Assembly: GCA_937927515.1 (NCBI GenBank) | Contig: CALBDO010000012.1 | Span: forward strand, 1-64,000 | Direction of reading: 5' to 3' | Source of the DNA: Candidatus Kapaibacterium sp. | GTDB taxonomy: Bacteria; Bacteroidota; Ignavibacteria; Kapaibacteriales; UBA2268 | Length of the DNA: 64,000 bases | In this document: piece after piece, positions 54,562 through 63,557 of the stretch | Layout: the number at the start of each line of letters is the position of its first letter | How positions within the stretch are numbered: position 1 is the first letter of the stretch | Program-made: the position numbers and the translations under genes | Notes under the pieces: model-generated | Databases searched by the model: none | What the model saw: the letters and a program-made list of their open reading frames with translations, nothing else | Told to the model about the DNA's origin: nothing

Positions 54562-56355
54562 ATGGAAAAACATAAGCTTAAAAGCGGACTTTTCGTATTT
54601 ATTGTTTCTCTATTTTCCTTAGTATTTGTTCTAAGGCTTGCGTATTTACAAATTTTAAAGGGAAGTGTTTACAAAATCAAATCGGAGACCCAGGCGATAA
54701 AAGCTCAAATAGTTTATCCATTTCGCGGTAATATATATGATAGGGATGACAATCTATTAGTTTATAATGTTCCTTCTTATTCATTACAAGTATCCTTCGA
54801 AAATTTCCGAATGGATAGAGCTTGGTTGTTAGGTAAAATTTTGAATACTGATAGCCTTGGTGTTTACAATTTAATCCTCCAAAACATTTTAAATTATCAT
54901 TATGGAGAAGTCAAAATTCTAAGGGATTTGGATATTGAAACAGTCCAGAAGATTTATGAGCATTCCCATTTACTACCGGGGGTCGATGTAGTGGTTGAGT
55001 CTAAAAGGATGTATAACTTGGACTCGAAAATGTCGCATATAATTGGATATATTCAAGAAATCTCCCCCGAAGAAATTAAAAGCGAATCCTATTACAATCT
55101 TGGAGATTATATTGGTAAATCAGGAGTGGAAAAGTATTATGAGATGGAGCTTCGCGGTCAGAAGGGTAAAAGATTTGTGGGAATTTTTGGTAGCGGTGAC
55201 AAAACGGAGAAGTTCAACGAAGGTCGGTCGGATGTCCCAGTAAAGAACGGAGACGACCTAATTCTTTCCATCGACTTGAAACTTCAATCAAAAGCTGAAA
55301 AACTGCTCGAAGGTAAGCGCGGTGCCATTGTTGCAATCGACCCGAACAATGGTGAAGTGCTTGCATTGGTTAGCAAACCCGATTACGACATATCAACTTT
55401 GAGTGGAAAAAATTTTTCGAAAAACTATACTTTGTTGTTGATGGACAAAGACAAACCACTTTTGAATAGAGCTATCCAGTCGCGTTATCCACCTGGTTCC
55501 ACTTGGAAGCCACTTATGGCAATAGCTGGGTTGGAAGAAGGAATTATCAATGAAAACACAACTTTTTTCTGTGGTGGTCAACTTATTTTTGGCGATAGAC
55601 CTTTTGGGTGTCACGGTGCTCACGGAAACGTAAATGTAACAAAGGCTATACAAGCATCTTGCAATGTCTTTTTCTATCATCTTGCTTTAAAGCTGAATTT
55701 AGAGCGATTATCTAAATGGGGATTGGATTTTGGTTTTGGTCAAAAAACCGGCATTGATTTGCCTTTTGAAAATGCTGGTGTATTTCCAACTTTAACCTAT
55801 TTGAAAAAGAAATTTGGTACCTTGGATAAAGCTCCAAAAGGTTTGTTGCTTAATTATGGTATTGGTCAAGGGGAAATAGCTGTTACTCCCATACAAATGG
55901 CCGTGTATGTTGCAACGATTGCAAATGGTGGCACAATTTACACCCCGCATGTTGTAAAAGCGATTAAAAATAGCCTACTAAATCAAACAACACTACTTAA
56001 AGTTGAAAAAAGGAAGTTGGGTTTAAATCCAAAAACCATTGAAATATTGAAAAAATCGATGTTTGATGTTGTTAATACTCCTGGTGGTACAGCTTATGGC
56101 ATAAAAATACCAAATCTCGACGTTTGTGGCAAAACTGGCACTGCTCAGGCGTCTCAACCTGGACAAAGAGACCATTCGTGGTTTATTTGTTTTGCTCCAA
56201 AAGATAATCCAAAAATTGCTATTTCAGTGATTGTTGAAAATGCTGGTTTTGGTGCAGCCGTTGCAGCTCCTATTGCCAGGGAGTTACTCCTTGAGTTCTT
56301 TAATATAAAGGAACAAATAACAAGAGTTGATACTTTAAAAGTATTGCCCGACTAA
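54562..56355 (+). CDS. mrdA: Penicillin-binding protein 2 (peptidoglycan transpeptidase)
   Basis: The 597-residue class B PBP crosslinks peptidoglycan during cell elongation. An N-terminal transmembrane helix (about 9-29) is followed by the dimerisation domain (FRGNIYDRDDNLLVYNVPSY) and the transpeptidase: STWK at 313-316, SCN at 366-368, and KTG at 524-526. Phrases such as IGKSGVEKYYEMELRG and GEIAVTPIQMAVYVATIANG are typical of the PBP2 branch. The mreC, mreD and rodA genes often found beside it are not adjacent. A TATTTTTG box lies at 54533-54540, without a good -33 element. Confidence 0.95.
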   Translation: MEKHKLKSGLFVFIVSLFSLVFVLRLAYLQILKGSVYKIKSETQAIKAQIVYPFRGNIYDRDDNLLVYNVPSYSLQVSFENFRMDRAWLLGKILNTDSLGVYNLILQNILNYHYGEVKILRDLDIETVQKIYEHSHLLPGVDVVVESKRMYNLDSKMSHIIGYIQEISPEEIKSESYYNLGDYIGKSGVEKYYEMELRGQKGKRFVGIFGSGDKTEKFNEGRSDVPVKNGDDLILSIDLKLQSKAEKLLEGKRGAIVAIDPNNGEVLALVSKPDYDISTLSGKNFSKNYTLLLMDKDKPLLNRAIQSRYPPGSTWKPLMAIAGLEEGIINENTTFFCGGQLIFGDRPFGCHGAHGNVNVTKAIQASCNVFFYHLALKLNLERLSKWGLDFGFGQKTGIDLPFENAGVFPTLTYLKKKFGTLDKAPKGLLLNYGIGQGEIAVTPIQMAVYVATIANGGTIYTPHVVKAIKNSLLNQTTLLKVEKRKLGLNPKTIEILKKSMFDVVNTPGGTAYGIKIPNLDVCGKTGTAQASQPGQRDHSWFICFAPKDNPKIAISVIVENAGFGAAVAAPIARELLLEFFNIKEQITRVDTLKVLPD

Positions 56356-56435
56356 TTTTTTCGATTTTGTAACTTTTACTATCATAACGTGTTATTTTTT
56401 TTACATTTCTTATTTTTTAAAAACTTGGGGGTCTT

Positions 56436-58700
56436 ATGAAAAAATTTTACATAATCTTAGTGGTTCTTTCTGTTATTGGTTTGCTTTTTTCTTGTGTTGA
56501 ACCAACTAAACAAACCATTACCGAGGAGAATAGCCTAGTTGGAACTTTAGTTGATGAACAAGACATTCCCATCCCTAATGCAGAAGTTTACATCGTTCAA
56601 ACAAATCTAGGGAAAACCAGTGTTCTGCTATCCGAACGGATAATAGCTATCGATACCACAGATGAAGACGGAAAATTTGAGTTTAAAAACATATCTGTTC
56701 CTTTTAATTCATTGAAGCTGAGAGTAATTCATCAAGACTTCGAGTTGTTTGAAAACAATTTGCCCACAATTCTCGAGTCGCAAATTTATCAAAGTAAAGT
56801 TCGCATACGTTTGAAACATAATGATGACTGCTGTGGAAGAATTATTATACACACTTTAAGTTCGGATTCGATTGCTTTAAGTGGTGTAGAAGTTAAACTA
56901 AATAGAGGCAAAGAATGCGTAAGGAAAACAAAATCCGGAGATGCTGGTACTGTTGTTTTTGAAAATGTTTGTTCTGGATACTATTGGCTTAGGATAGCTA
57001 AAGAAGGATATAAGGTTATAGAAAAGGAATTTTCGATTCAAAAATGTGACACCCTCGAATTTCATTTCGTTCTAAATAATAAAGAGCAAGATACTTGTTG
57101 CAATGGTATATTGGGTGTAGAGGTAGTCAATGGGAACAATGAAAAACTTAATGGAGCGATTGTGAAATTGCGTAAAAACGGTTCATTGTTGACAACATTA
57201 ACTACTAAAGATAATCAGCCTGTTTATTTCCGTGAGCTCTGCCCCGGGACATATAGTGTATTGATTATAAAAGAAGGATTTAAAGCTGTCGAGCGTAGCG
57301 TTACACTGGAATGCAAAGACTCCATATGCCTATCGGTCCAAATGGAGGAAGACACATGTTGCAACAGCGTTTTACGAGTTTATGTAAAGAATACAGAAGG
57401 AAGTCCATTGCAAAACGCGAGAATAATTATTTGGAAGCAAGGTACGAAGTTGGGTTATTTATCGACAAATGATAGTGGCTTTGTTGTGTTTCGTAATCTA
57501 TGCAAGGGTGTTTATGCATTCGATATTCAAAAGGATGGATACAAATCCATAGAGTTTACAATTGAAATAGGTTGTAACGAGGAAAAGGAAATTGCAAAAG
57601 TTCTTCAATTGGCTAAGCCGGATAGCTGTTGCAATGGCTCAATCAAAATCATTGCTAAAAATAGTGAAGAACAACCTTTAGTTCAGGCAAATGTGAGCAT
57701 TTTAAAAGATGGGAAGAAGCTTGGGAATTATTTAACTAATAATGATGGATTCGTTGTTTTTCAAAAGCTGTGCCAAGGAAAGTATGTTTTCGTTATTAGT
57801 AAAGAAGGCTACAAGACCATAGAATTCTATGTTGAACTAGGTTGTGATGAAGAAAAGGTAGTAACTAAGTTTTTGAACAGAGATAAGAACGATACTTGTT
57901 GCAATGGTGTTGCAATCATACGCGTTAAAAACCATTCAGACAGTTCTGTTATAAATGGTGCAACCGTAAAAATGTGGAAGAATGGACAAATTATAAACAA
58001 AGCCACAACCTCCAACGGATTTGTCATTTTCAAAAACATCTGTCCTGGAGAATATTGCTTCTCGATTGATAAAGACGCTTTCCGTGTCACCGAGTTTACG
58101 CTTACATTTGAATGCAATGATACAATTGATATTACTAAATTTCTTCAATCTGAATTGAAAGATACCTGCTGTAAAGGTAAGATAATATTGTACATTAAAG
58201 ACTCGACCAATAATGAGCCAATTAGAACTGCGGAAGTTAAACTTTGGAAAGGCAATCAAAAGGTTGCTTCTCAGACCACAAATGAAAATGGTAGAGTAGT
58301 TTTTGAAAATTTATGTGAAGGTGAATATCAAGTTTCTGTCTTCAAAACTAACTATCGTGGCTTTGAATTTAATTTCAACTTAGGATGCAACGAAACAAAA
58401 GAAATTGTGAAATATTTAATTGCAAAAAATGATACTTGTTGCTCTGCCAGATTGAAGTTGCGCATTTTGGATGCATCATCTAATTCGCCTCTATCTGGTG
58501 CTAGAGTTCAAATTAGAAATAACGGAGAAACCCTTGCCGATAAATACTCTAATTCAGAGGGTTGGGCCGTTTTCGAAAACCTATGTGCACCAAAGACTTA
58601 TTCACTAAGAATATCCGCAGATGGTTATCAGGTTCGCGAATTTACGATTACTTTTCAAGAGTGCAATACGGTTCAAGAAACTGTTCGACTCGAGAAATAA
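56436..58700 (+). CDS. Lipoprotein with seven tandem cysteine-rich beta-sandwich repeats
   Basis: The 754-residue protein has a lipoprotein signal with lipobox LLFSC (Cys20). Residues about 32-128 form a carboxypeptidase-regulatory-like beta sandwich (LVGTLVDEQDIPIPNAEVYI, then DTTDEDGKFEFKNI). From residue 130 to the end there are seven tandem repeats of about 85-90 residues, each a CnaB-like beta domain. Every repeat begins D-x-C-C (mostly DTCCNG), has a third Cys before a Gly or Lys loop (LCPGTYSV, ICPGEYCF, LCEGEYQV, VCSGYYWL) and a fourth Cys near the end (ECKDS, GCNEE, GCDEE, ECND, QKCD). This gives a constant four-cysteine pattern, probably two disulfides per domain in the periplasm or outside. 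No sorting tail is present, so lipid is the only visible anchor. It could be a long stalk or an adhesin-like rod; no homologue is recognised. A thioredoxin-fold lipoprotein gene follows at 58827. Confidence 0.88.
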   Translation: MKKFYIILVVLSVIGLLFSCVEPTKQTITEENSLVGTLVDEQDIPIPNAEVYIVQTNLGKTSVLLSERIIAIDTTDEDGKFEFKNISVPFNSLKLRVIHQDFELFENNLPTILESQIYQSKVRIRLKHNDDCCGRIIIHTLSSDSIALSGVEVKLNRGKECVRKTKSGDAGTVVFENVCSGYYWLRIAKEGYKVIEKEFSIQKCDTLEFHFVLNNKEQDTCCNGILGVEVVNGNNEKLNGAIVKLRKNGSLLTTLTTKDNQPVYFRELCPGTYSVLIIKEGFKAVERSVTLECKDSICLSVQMEEDTCCNSVLRVYVKNTEGSPLQNARIIIWKQGTKLGYLSTNDSGFVVFRNLCKGVYAFDIQKDGYKSIEFTIEIGCNEEKEIAKVLQLAKPDSCCNGSIKIIAKNSEEQPLVQANVSILKDGKKLGNYLTNNDGFVVFQKLCQGKYVFVISKEGYKTIEFYVELGCDEEKVVTKFLNRDKNDTCCNGVAIIRVKNHSDSSVINGATVKMWKNGQIINKATTSNGFVIFKNICPGEYCFSIDKDAFRVTEFTLTFECNDTIDITKFLQSELKDTCCKGKIILYIKDSTNNEPIRTAEVKLWKGNQKVASQTTNENGRVVFENLCEGEYQVSVFKTNYRGFEFNFNLGCNETKEIVKYLIAKNDTCCSARLKLRILDASSNSPLSGARVQIRNNGETLADKYSNSEGWAVFENLCAPKTYSLRISADGYQVREFTITFQECNTVQETVRLEK

Positions 58701-58761
58701 TATTGGTCTGTCTGTGTTTGTGTGGTTGCTTTCGAGTGTTTTCCGTTGTCATAAAATTATT

Positions 58762-58793
58762 TTGTTCTTTATTTCTCCTTTTGCTTAATTTTG
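58762..58793 (+). promoter_or_regulatory. Probable Bacteroidota-type promoter of the thioredoxin-like lipoprotein gene
   Basis: TTG at 58762-58764 and TAATTTTG at 58786-58793 are separated by 21 bases, at the upper end of the usual spacing. The start would be near 58800, about 25 bases before the ATG at 58827. Confidence 0.4.
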
Positions 58794-58826
58794 AGTTTAA
58801 TTTTTTTTGAACATCATTAAAGACAA

Positions 58827-59345
58827 ATGAAAAGTCTATTTAGCAAGGTCTTTCTGGTTGCCTTAGTGATTACTTGCTGCCAAGTCAATGATGTTGACAA
58901 CACCGCAAAGTTAATCACTTTACAAGAACTTTTGAACTTGTTGCCTGGTTATGAATGGTTTTCATATGAATATTACAAATATCAGCCAGATGAAGCTGCT
59001 CTTCGTGCTATAGACTCATTATGGAATCTCAAGAGATATAGGTTTTTAGTGTTCTCAAACCCGAGTTGTAATTGTGAGGGTACGCAGGCAATTTTTCCTA
59101 TAGTCCTCAAATGTCTTAAATCTGGCAATATTCCCGACGGTTCAATAATTATTTATTCGATGCTAAATGAAACATATCAACATCCATTTATGAAAAAGTT
59201 TAAAATCAAAAAGCTTCCAGCTTGTTTTATAGAAATTGATACAATCCAGTACTACTCTGTTGTAGATACTTTTGAACTTTATCGTTATAAGTTTCCTGGT
59301 AAATATAAAATAGAACATATTATATCGCTTGGTCTGACAAGATAG
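58827..59345 (+). CDS. Thioredoxin-fold lipoprotein
   Basis: The 172-residue protein starts with a lipoprotein-like signal (MKSLFSKVFLVALVITCCQV, the lipidated Cys probably residue 17 or 18). Residues about 70-172 fit a thioredoxin fold: a strand RFLVFSNPSCNCEGTQAIFP, with a CxC motif (SCNCE) where thioredoxins have CxxC, then IIIYSMLNETYQ and a KKLPACF loop with the cis-proline followed by Ala-Cys. The CxC pair suggests thiol transfer or disulfide handling rather than classical thioredoxin reduction; an antioxidant or metal-chaperone role cannot be excluded. It follows the cysteine-repeat lipoprotein by 126 bases and probably has its own promoter. The gene converges with the GT9 gene 12 bases downstream. 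Confidence 0.7.
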   Translation: MKSLFSKVFLVALVITCCQVNDVDNTAKLITLQELLNLLPGYEWFSYEYYKYQPDEAALRAIDSLWNLKRYRFLVFSNPSCNCEGTQAIFPIVLKCLKSGNIPDGSIIIYSMLNETYQHPFMKKFKIKKLPACFIEIDTIQYYSVVDTFELYRYKFPGKYKIEHIISLGLTR

Positions 59346-59357
59346 GCTTTTATTTTC

Positions 59358-60407
59358 TTATGTATTATTAAGAACCGATTGAGCAGCAGAAATAACCTCT
59401 TCTGCGGAAATTTCTCTCATACATTTATGATGTTCTAAAGGACATTTGTTATAACCATGCATAGAGCAAGGACGGCATTCAAGTGTGTTCAATTGCACAA
59501 CTTTGCTTTTGGGTGCTCTTGGATAAAATCCAAATTCAGGTATCGTTGGACCGTAGATTGTGATTGTTGGACATCCCACCAAAGTGGCAAGGTGTGTAGG
59601 ACTGCTGTCGTTGGTAATCAAAAGGTCGGAGCTTTTGATGATGTACAAGCTTTCGGCAAGGGTCAATTGTCCAGCAAAATTATGGGAATTACTTTCTTGA
59701 GCTATATGTTTGCAAATTTCAAAGTCGCTTTTTCCTCCAATCAAAGCTACCTGGTAATTTCTTGTGGAAAGATATTTTGCAACTTTGGTAAATCCATCGA
59801 TTGTCCATTGTTTTGTTTTCCAAATAGACCCTGGTGCAATAGCGACAGTCTTCTGTGAATTAAAATTTAGTTTGGTTTTTGAAATGATTGCTTGGACAAA
59901 GTTGTATGGGAAAATTATTTCAACTTCAGGAATTTGTTCATTGTTTTTAAATTCTTCGAAAGGTTTTAATAGTTCAAGATTTCGTTCGATTTCGTGGTGG
60001 TCGAACAAATATTCGACTCTTTTGGAGTATAGAAAACTTAAAGATGAATTTTTGAAAGATACAGAAATTAAAGGCTTAGAAAAAAAGGAAATTAATGTCG
60101 ACCTCAAAGAACGATGAGGAACAAATAAAATGTCGAAACTATTTTTTTTCATTTCTAGTGTGATTTTTCTAAAACCTGCATATCCACTGTCTTCTTTTCT
60201 TTTATCGTAAAAGAGAACAAAGTCGATAGCTTTAATAAATGGCAGTAAATCTACGACATTCGGTGTTGTTACAAAAGTAATTTTGCATTGGGGATGAATG
60301 TTTTTAATTTTCTGGGCTAAGAAAAAAGAAAGGATAATATCGCCTAAATATGCGGTATTAAATATTGCTATTTTATTGTAATTTGTAATTTTCAAATATT
60401 TATCCAA
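59358..60407 (-). CDS. Glycosyltransferase family 9 (heptosyltransferase-like)
   Basis: The 349-residue protein matches the ADP-heptose:LPS heptosyltransferase family (GT9). Marks are KIAIFNTAYLGDIILSFFLA near the N-terminus, FDILFVPHRSLRSTLIS, the nucleotide region VAIAPGSIWKTKQWTID near residues 188-204, and the family phrase TNDSSPTHLATLVGCPTITI with YGPTIPEFGF. A C-terminal cluster of cysteines (CRPCSMHGYNKCPLEHHKC) is usual in many members. It would add a heptose or related sugar to the lipopolysaccharide core on the cytoplasmic face. It is divergent from the PgpH gene. Confidence 0.9.
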   Translation of the reverse strand: MDKYLKITNYNKIAIFNTAYLGDIILSFFLAQKIKNIHPQCKITFVTTPNVVDLLPFIKAIDFVLFYDKRKEDSGYAGFRKITLEMKKNSFDILFVPHRSLRSTLISFFSKPLISVSFKNSSLSFLYSKRVEYLFDHHEIERNLELLKPFEEFKNNEQIPEVEIIFPYNFVQAIISKTKLNFNSQKTVAIAPGSIWKTKQWTIDGFTKVAKYLSTRNYQVALIGGKSDFEICKHIAQESNSHNFAGQLTLAESLYIIKSSDLLITNDSSPTHLATLVGCPTITIYGPTIPEFGFYPRAPKSKVVQLNTLECRPCSMHGYNKCPLEHHKCMREISAEEVISAAQSVLNNT

Positions 60408-60435
60408 ATGTTATTTTTAAAATACAATTTAGTAA

Positions 60436-62652
60436 ATGGCTTACGAAAAATTAACTAAATTCAAAAAACAACTAAGTCTACCCAAGGGAAGTGAAAGCCC
60501 ATTCAATAATTTAATTCGTAACATTTTCGTAGCTTTTATTTCAATCTTAATTTGCACCTTCTTCCTTCTGTTTAAATTTTATTCAAAAGACGACATTGCT
60601 TCATTTTCTTACGAACCCGGGGGAATTTGGTCGCATAAAACTCTTATAGCAGAGTATTCCTACCCAATTTTCAAAGACAAAGATACATATCTAAAAGAAT
60701 TGGAAAGAGCACGCGAAAATGTTTTACCAGTGTTTATTGAAAATCCCAATGTAAAAACATTTGTTTTAAACAATTTCGACTCGTTGTTTCAAAGACTATT
60801 ACTTCAAAATTTTACACCACAAGTATTTGAAGAGGTCTTGCCGACTTTTACTTCAAAAAATACATTTTATCAATTAACACCGGAAAAAAATTCCAGCGTT
60901 CAGAAAGCGAAAGCGATTACATCTAAGTTTTTGTCGAACGCTTACTTGAGTGGTGTTGTAGATATTCCCGTAAAAAACATTAAGTCGCAGGAGATTGTTA
61001 TTGTTGATAACTACAGCAACAAAGAAAAAATTTTACCAAAAAGATATATTACTGATAAGCTAAAATTAATAAATGATTTGAAGATACTACTACAAAGTAG
61101 TTTCAAAGAAGATTTAGTTGAGTTATTTGTTGAATTGGTCAATAAAGTGCAAGTTCCTTCTTTAATTTATTCCGAGGAATTGACCAATAAAAGAATACAA
61201 ATTGCTGAGAAATCTGTGCCGAGAACCATTGGTTATGTCAAAGCTGGGGAAGTCATAATTCAAAAGGGTAAAACTCTAACCCAGGATGATATACTGAAGT
61301 TAAAATCGTATGAAAAGGTGAAATTGCTTGAAAAGAGCCAATCGATTACTTTTTCGACGTTTATTGGTTCTTTTTTAAATGTCTTGTCAATCTATGGAAT
61401 AATTTTTATTTACCTTTTAATTCTAAGAAAGAAAATTTTTAATGACCTCTTTCAATTTGGGTTAATTAATATTTGCTTTGTTTTATTAGGGATGTTTTCT
61501 TGGTTAAGTGTTGTTATACAAACAGAGTTGCCAATCAGGTACTTAATTGTCTTGCCTTCAATTTCAATCCTTTTAGCAATTGTATTCGATTCGAGAACCG
61601 CTTTTTATTCAACAATAACATTCTCATTATTGATTGCCTCTATAAGAGGAAATGATTTCGAGACAGCTTTATCTCTAATGCTTGCTGGTGTAGTTGGTGC
61701 CTACTCTGTACGCGATATTCAGAGTAGGACACAAATGTTTCGTTCAATGGTTTTTGTCGCTCTTGGATTTATTTTGCCAATCTTTGCTTTCCATTTTCAA
61801 AAAGCTGCAACAACCTCGAACATTTTTGAACATCTAAGTTTTGCATTGTTGAATTCTATTCTTTCCCCAGTTATTACTTATGGTCTATTGTTTTTTATTG
61901 AAAATGTTTCAAATATTACAACAGATTTAAAATTGAAGGAATATGATGACATTAATCATCCCTTGCTTCAAAAGTTAAGCGAAGTTGCTCCAGGAACTTA
62001 TCAGCACACACTTTCCCTGGCTCTACTAGCAGAATCTTGTGCTGAAGCAATCGGAGCAAACAGGTTGCTTACGCGCGTTGGTGTATATTTTCATGATATT
62101 GGAAAAATTTTTAGGCCAGAGTATTTCGTGGAAAATCAAATCGAGGTAGAAAATAAACATGAATTTATATCACCCGAGAAGAGTGCTGAAATTATCAAAG
62201 ACCATGTAATAAAAGGGATAGAACTTGCAAAGCAATATAGACTTCCCGAGAGAATTATTGATTTTATCCCTATGCATCACGGTACAAGTTTGATTAAGCA
62301 TTTTTATGCAAAGGCATTGGAAAAGGAGGGGAATGTTGATGAAAGCCTTTATCGTTATCCAGGCCCAAAGCCGAATTCGAAAGAAACTGTTATTGTTATG
62401 ATTTGTGATTCTGCTGAAGCAATGTCCCGACTTCCCGCAAAATCCAAAGAGGATTTATCCCAAACCCTCGAGAAAATGATACTTAACAAGCTCCTCGATG
62501 GCCAATTCGACGAATCGGATATCTCTATGAAAGATTTAAAAGTAATCCAGGAAGTTTGTGTTCGCCAATTATATGGTATTTTACATCCAAGAGTAGAGTA
62601 CAAAGAAATCCCACAAAATGATGCTCCCACAACCAATGTCGGTAAACAATGA
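60436..62652 (+). CDS. pgpH: 7TM-HD phosphodiesterase of PgpH type (c-di-AMP hydrolase)
   Basis: The 738-residue protein has the architecture of PgpH: one N-terminal helix, a large extracytoplasmic 7TMR-HDED domain (about 60-300), seven transmembrane helices (about 310-490) and a cytoplasmic HD domain (about 515-680). The HD metal motifs are intact: YQHTLSLALLAESCAEAIG with His, and VGVYFHDIGKIFRPEYF with the His-Asp pair near 553-554, then MHHGT and the later Asp in MICDSAEAMSR. PgpH hydrolyses c-di-AMP to pApA in Firmicutes, so it is the likely counterpart of CdaA at 17774. It overlaps the start of xerD. Confidence 0.92.
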   Translation: MAYEKLTKFKKQLSLPKGSESPFNNLIRNIFVAFISILICTFFLLFKFYSKDDIASFSYEPGGIWSHKTLIAEYSYPIFKDKDTYLKELERARENVLPVFIENPNVKTFVLNNFDSLFQRLLLQNFTPQVFEEVLPTFTSKNTFYQLTPEKNSSVQKAKAITSKFLSNAYLSGVVDIPVKNIKSQEIVIVDNYSNKEKILPKRYITDKLKLINDLKILLQSSFKEDLVELFVELVNKVQVPSLIYSEELTNKRIQIAEKSVPRTIGYVKAGEVIIQKGKTLTQDDILKLKSYEKVKLLEKSQSITFSTFIGSFLNVLSIYGIIFIYLLILRKKIFNDLFQFGLINICFVLLGMFSWLSVVIQTELPIRYLIVLPSISILLAIVFDSRTAFYSTITFSLLIASIRGNDFETALSLMLAGVVGAYSVRDIQSRTQMFRSMVFVALGFILPIFAFHFQKAATTSNIFEHLSFALLNSILSPVITYGLLFFIENVSNITTDLKLKEYDDINHPLLQKLSEVAPGTYQHTLSLALLAESCAEAIGANRLLTRVGVYFHDIGKIFRPEYFVENQIEVENKHEFISPEKSAEIIKDHVIKGIELAKQYRLPERIIDFIPMHHGTSLIKHFYAKALEKEGNVDESLYRYPGPKPNSKETVIVMICDSAEAMSRLPAKSKEDLSQTLEKMILNKLLDGQFDESDISMKDLKVIQEVCVRQLYGILHPRVEYKEIPQNDAPTTNVGKQ

Positions 62653-63550
62653 GTATTTGGAAGGTATTTTAAGTGAATTTGTCTTTTACCTTTCTGTTGA
62701 AAAGGGGTTAAGCAAGAACACTGTCGAGTCTTATCAATCTGACATCGAAAAGTTCTTATATTTCTGTTTAGAAAATAAGATTGATGATATAAGAAAAGTT
62801 GATAAGACTTTGCTTAAGAATTACTTGGAATTTCTCAATAAGAATGAGTTTTCTGTAAGTTCTTTGTCACGCTATATCTCTTCTCTAAGAAGTTTTTTTA
62901 ATTACTTGTATAATAATGGGCTTATTCTCAATAATCCAATTGAAAAGATTGACTCTCCAAAAATAAGTAGAAATTTGCCCGAAGTGTTAACTATCGAGGA
63001 AGTATTTAGCATTTTAGATAACATTCCAACAGAAGATGCGCTTGGAATTCGGGACAAAGCTTTGTTGGAAGTGCTTTATGCTTGTGGGTTAAGAGTATCA
63101 GAATTAATAAACCTTAAGAATAGAGACATTTTCTATGGAGAAGGTTTTCTAAAGGTATGGGGTAAGGGTTCGAAAGAAAGAATTGTTCCAATAGGCAATA
63201 TTGCATTGGACTGGGTTAAAATGTACTTAAAAAGAAGTCGTCCACAACTTTTAAAAAACGATGTAGACACCAAAGATATTCTTTTTCTAAATTCACGAGG
63301 ACAAAAGCTTTCCCGAATGGGCGTATGGAAAATTATTCGTCTGCATTCTGCTCGGGTGGGGCTCGGCGATAGAGTGTATCCACACATCTTTCGCCATTCC
63401 TTTGCAACTCATTTGCTACAAGGAGGAGCTGATATACGAAGTGTCCAAGAGATGCTCGGTCATTCCGACATATCAACAACGCAAATTTATACTCATCTTA
63501 CCAAGGATTATTTAATTGAAATTCATAAAACATTTCATCCAAGGGCATAG
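62636..63550 (+). CDS. xerD: Site-specific tyrosine recombinase XerD
   Basis: The start is taken at ATG 62636 (304 residues); ATGs at 62618 and 62621 are further upstream within pgpH. The N-terminal SAM-like domain has FYLSVEKGLSKNTVESYQSD. The catalytic residues are all present: Arg in ACGLRVSELINL, Lys in KGSKERIVP, HIFRHSFATHLL, His in LGHSDISTTQIYTHLT and the Tyr of IYTH. The C-terminal end, IHKTFHPRA, is close to that of E. coli XerD (HHPRA), favouring XerD over XerC. It resolves chromosome dimers at dif. It is preceded by pgpH, with a 17-base overlap, and followed by an AddB-like gene. Confidence 0.94.
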   Translation: MSVNNEYLEGILSEFVFYLSVEKGLSKNTVESYQSDIEKFLYFCLENKIDDIRKVDKTLLKNYLEFLNKNEFSVSSLSRYISSLRSFFNYLYNNGLILNNPIEKIDSPKISRNLPEVLTIEEVFSILDNIPTEDALGIRDKALLEVLYACGLRVSELINLKNRDIFYGEGFLKVWGKGSKERIVPIGNIALDWVKMYLKRSRPQLLKNDVDTKDILFLNSRGQKLSRMGVWKIIRLHSARVGLGDRVYPHIFRHSFATHLLQGGADIRSVQEMLGHSDISTTQIYTHLTKDYLIEIHKTFHPRA

Positions 63551-63557
63551 GTGATTT

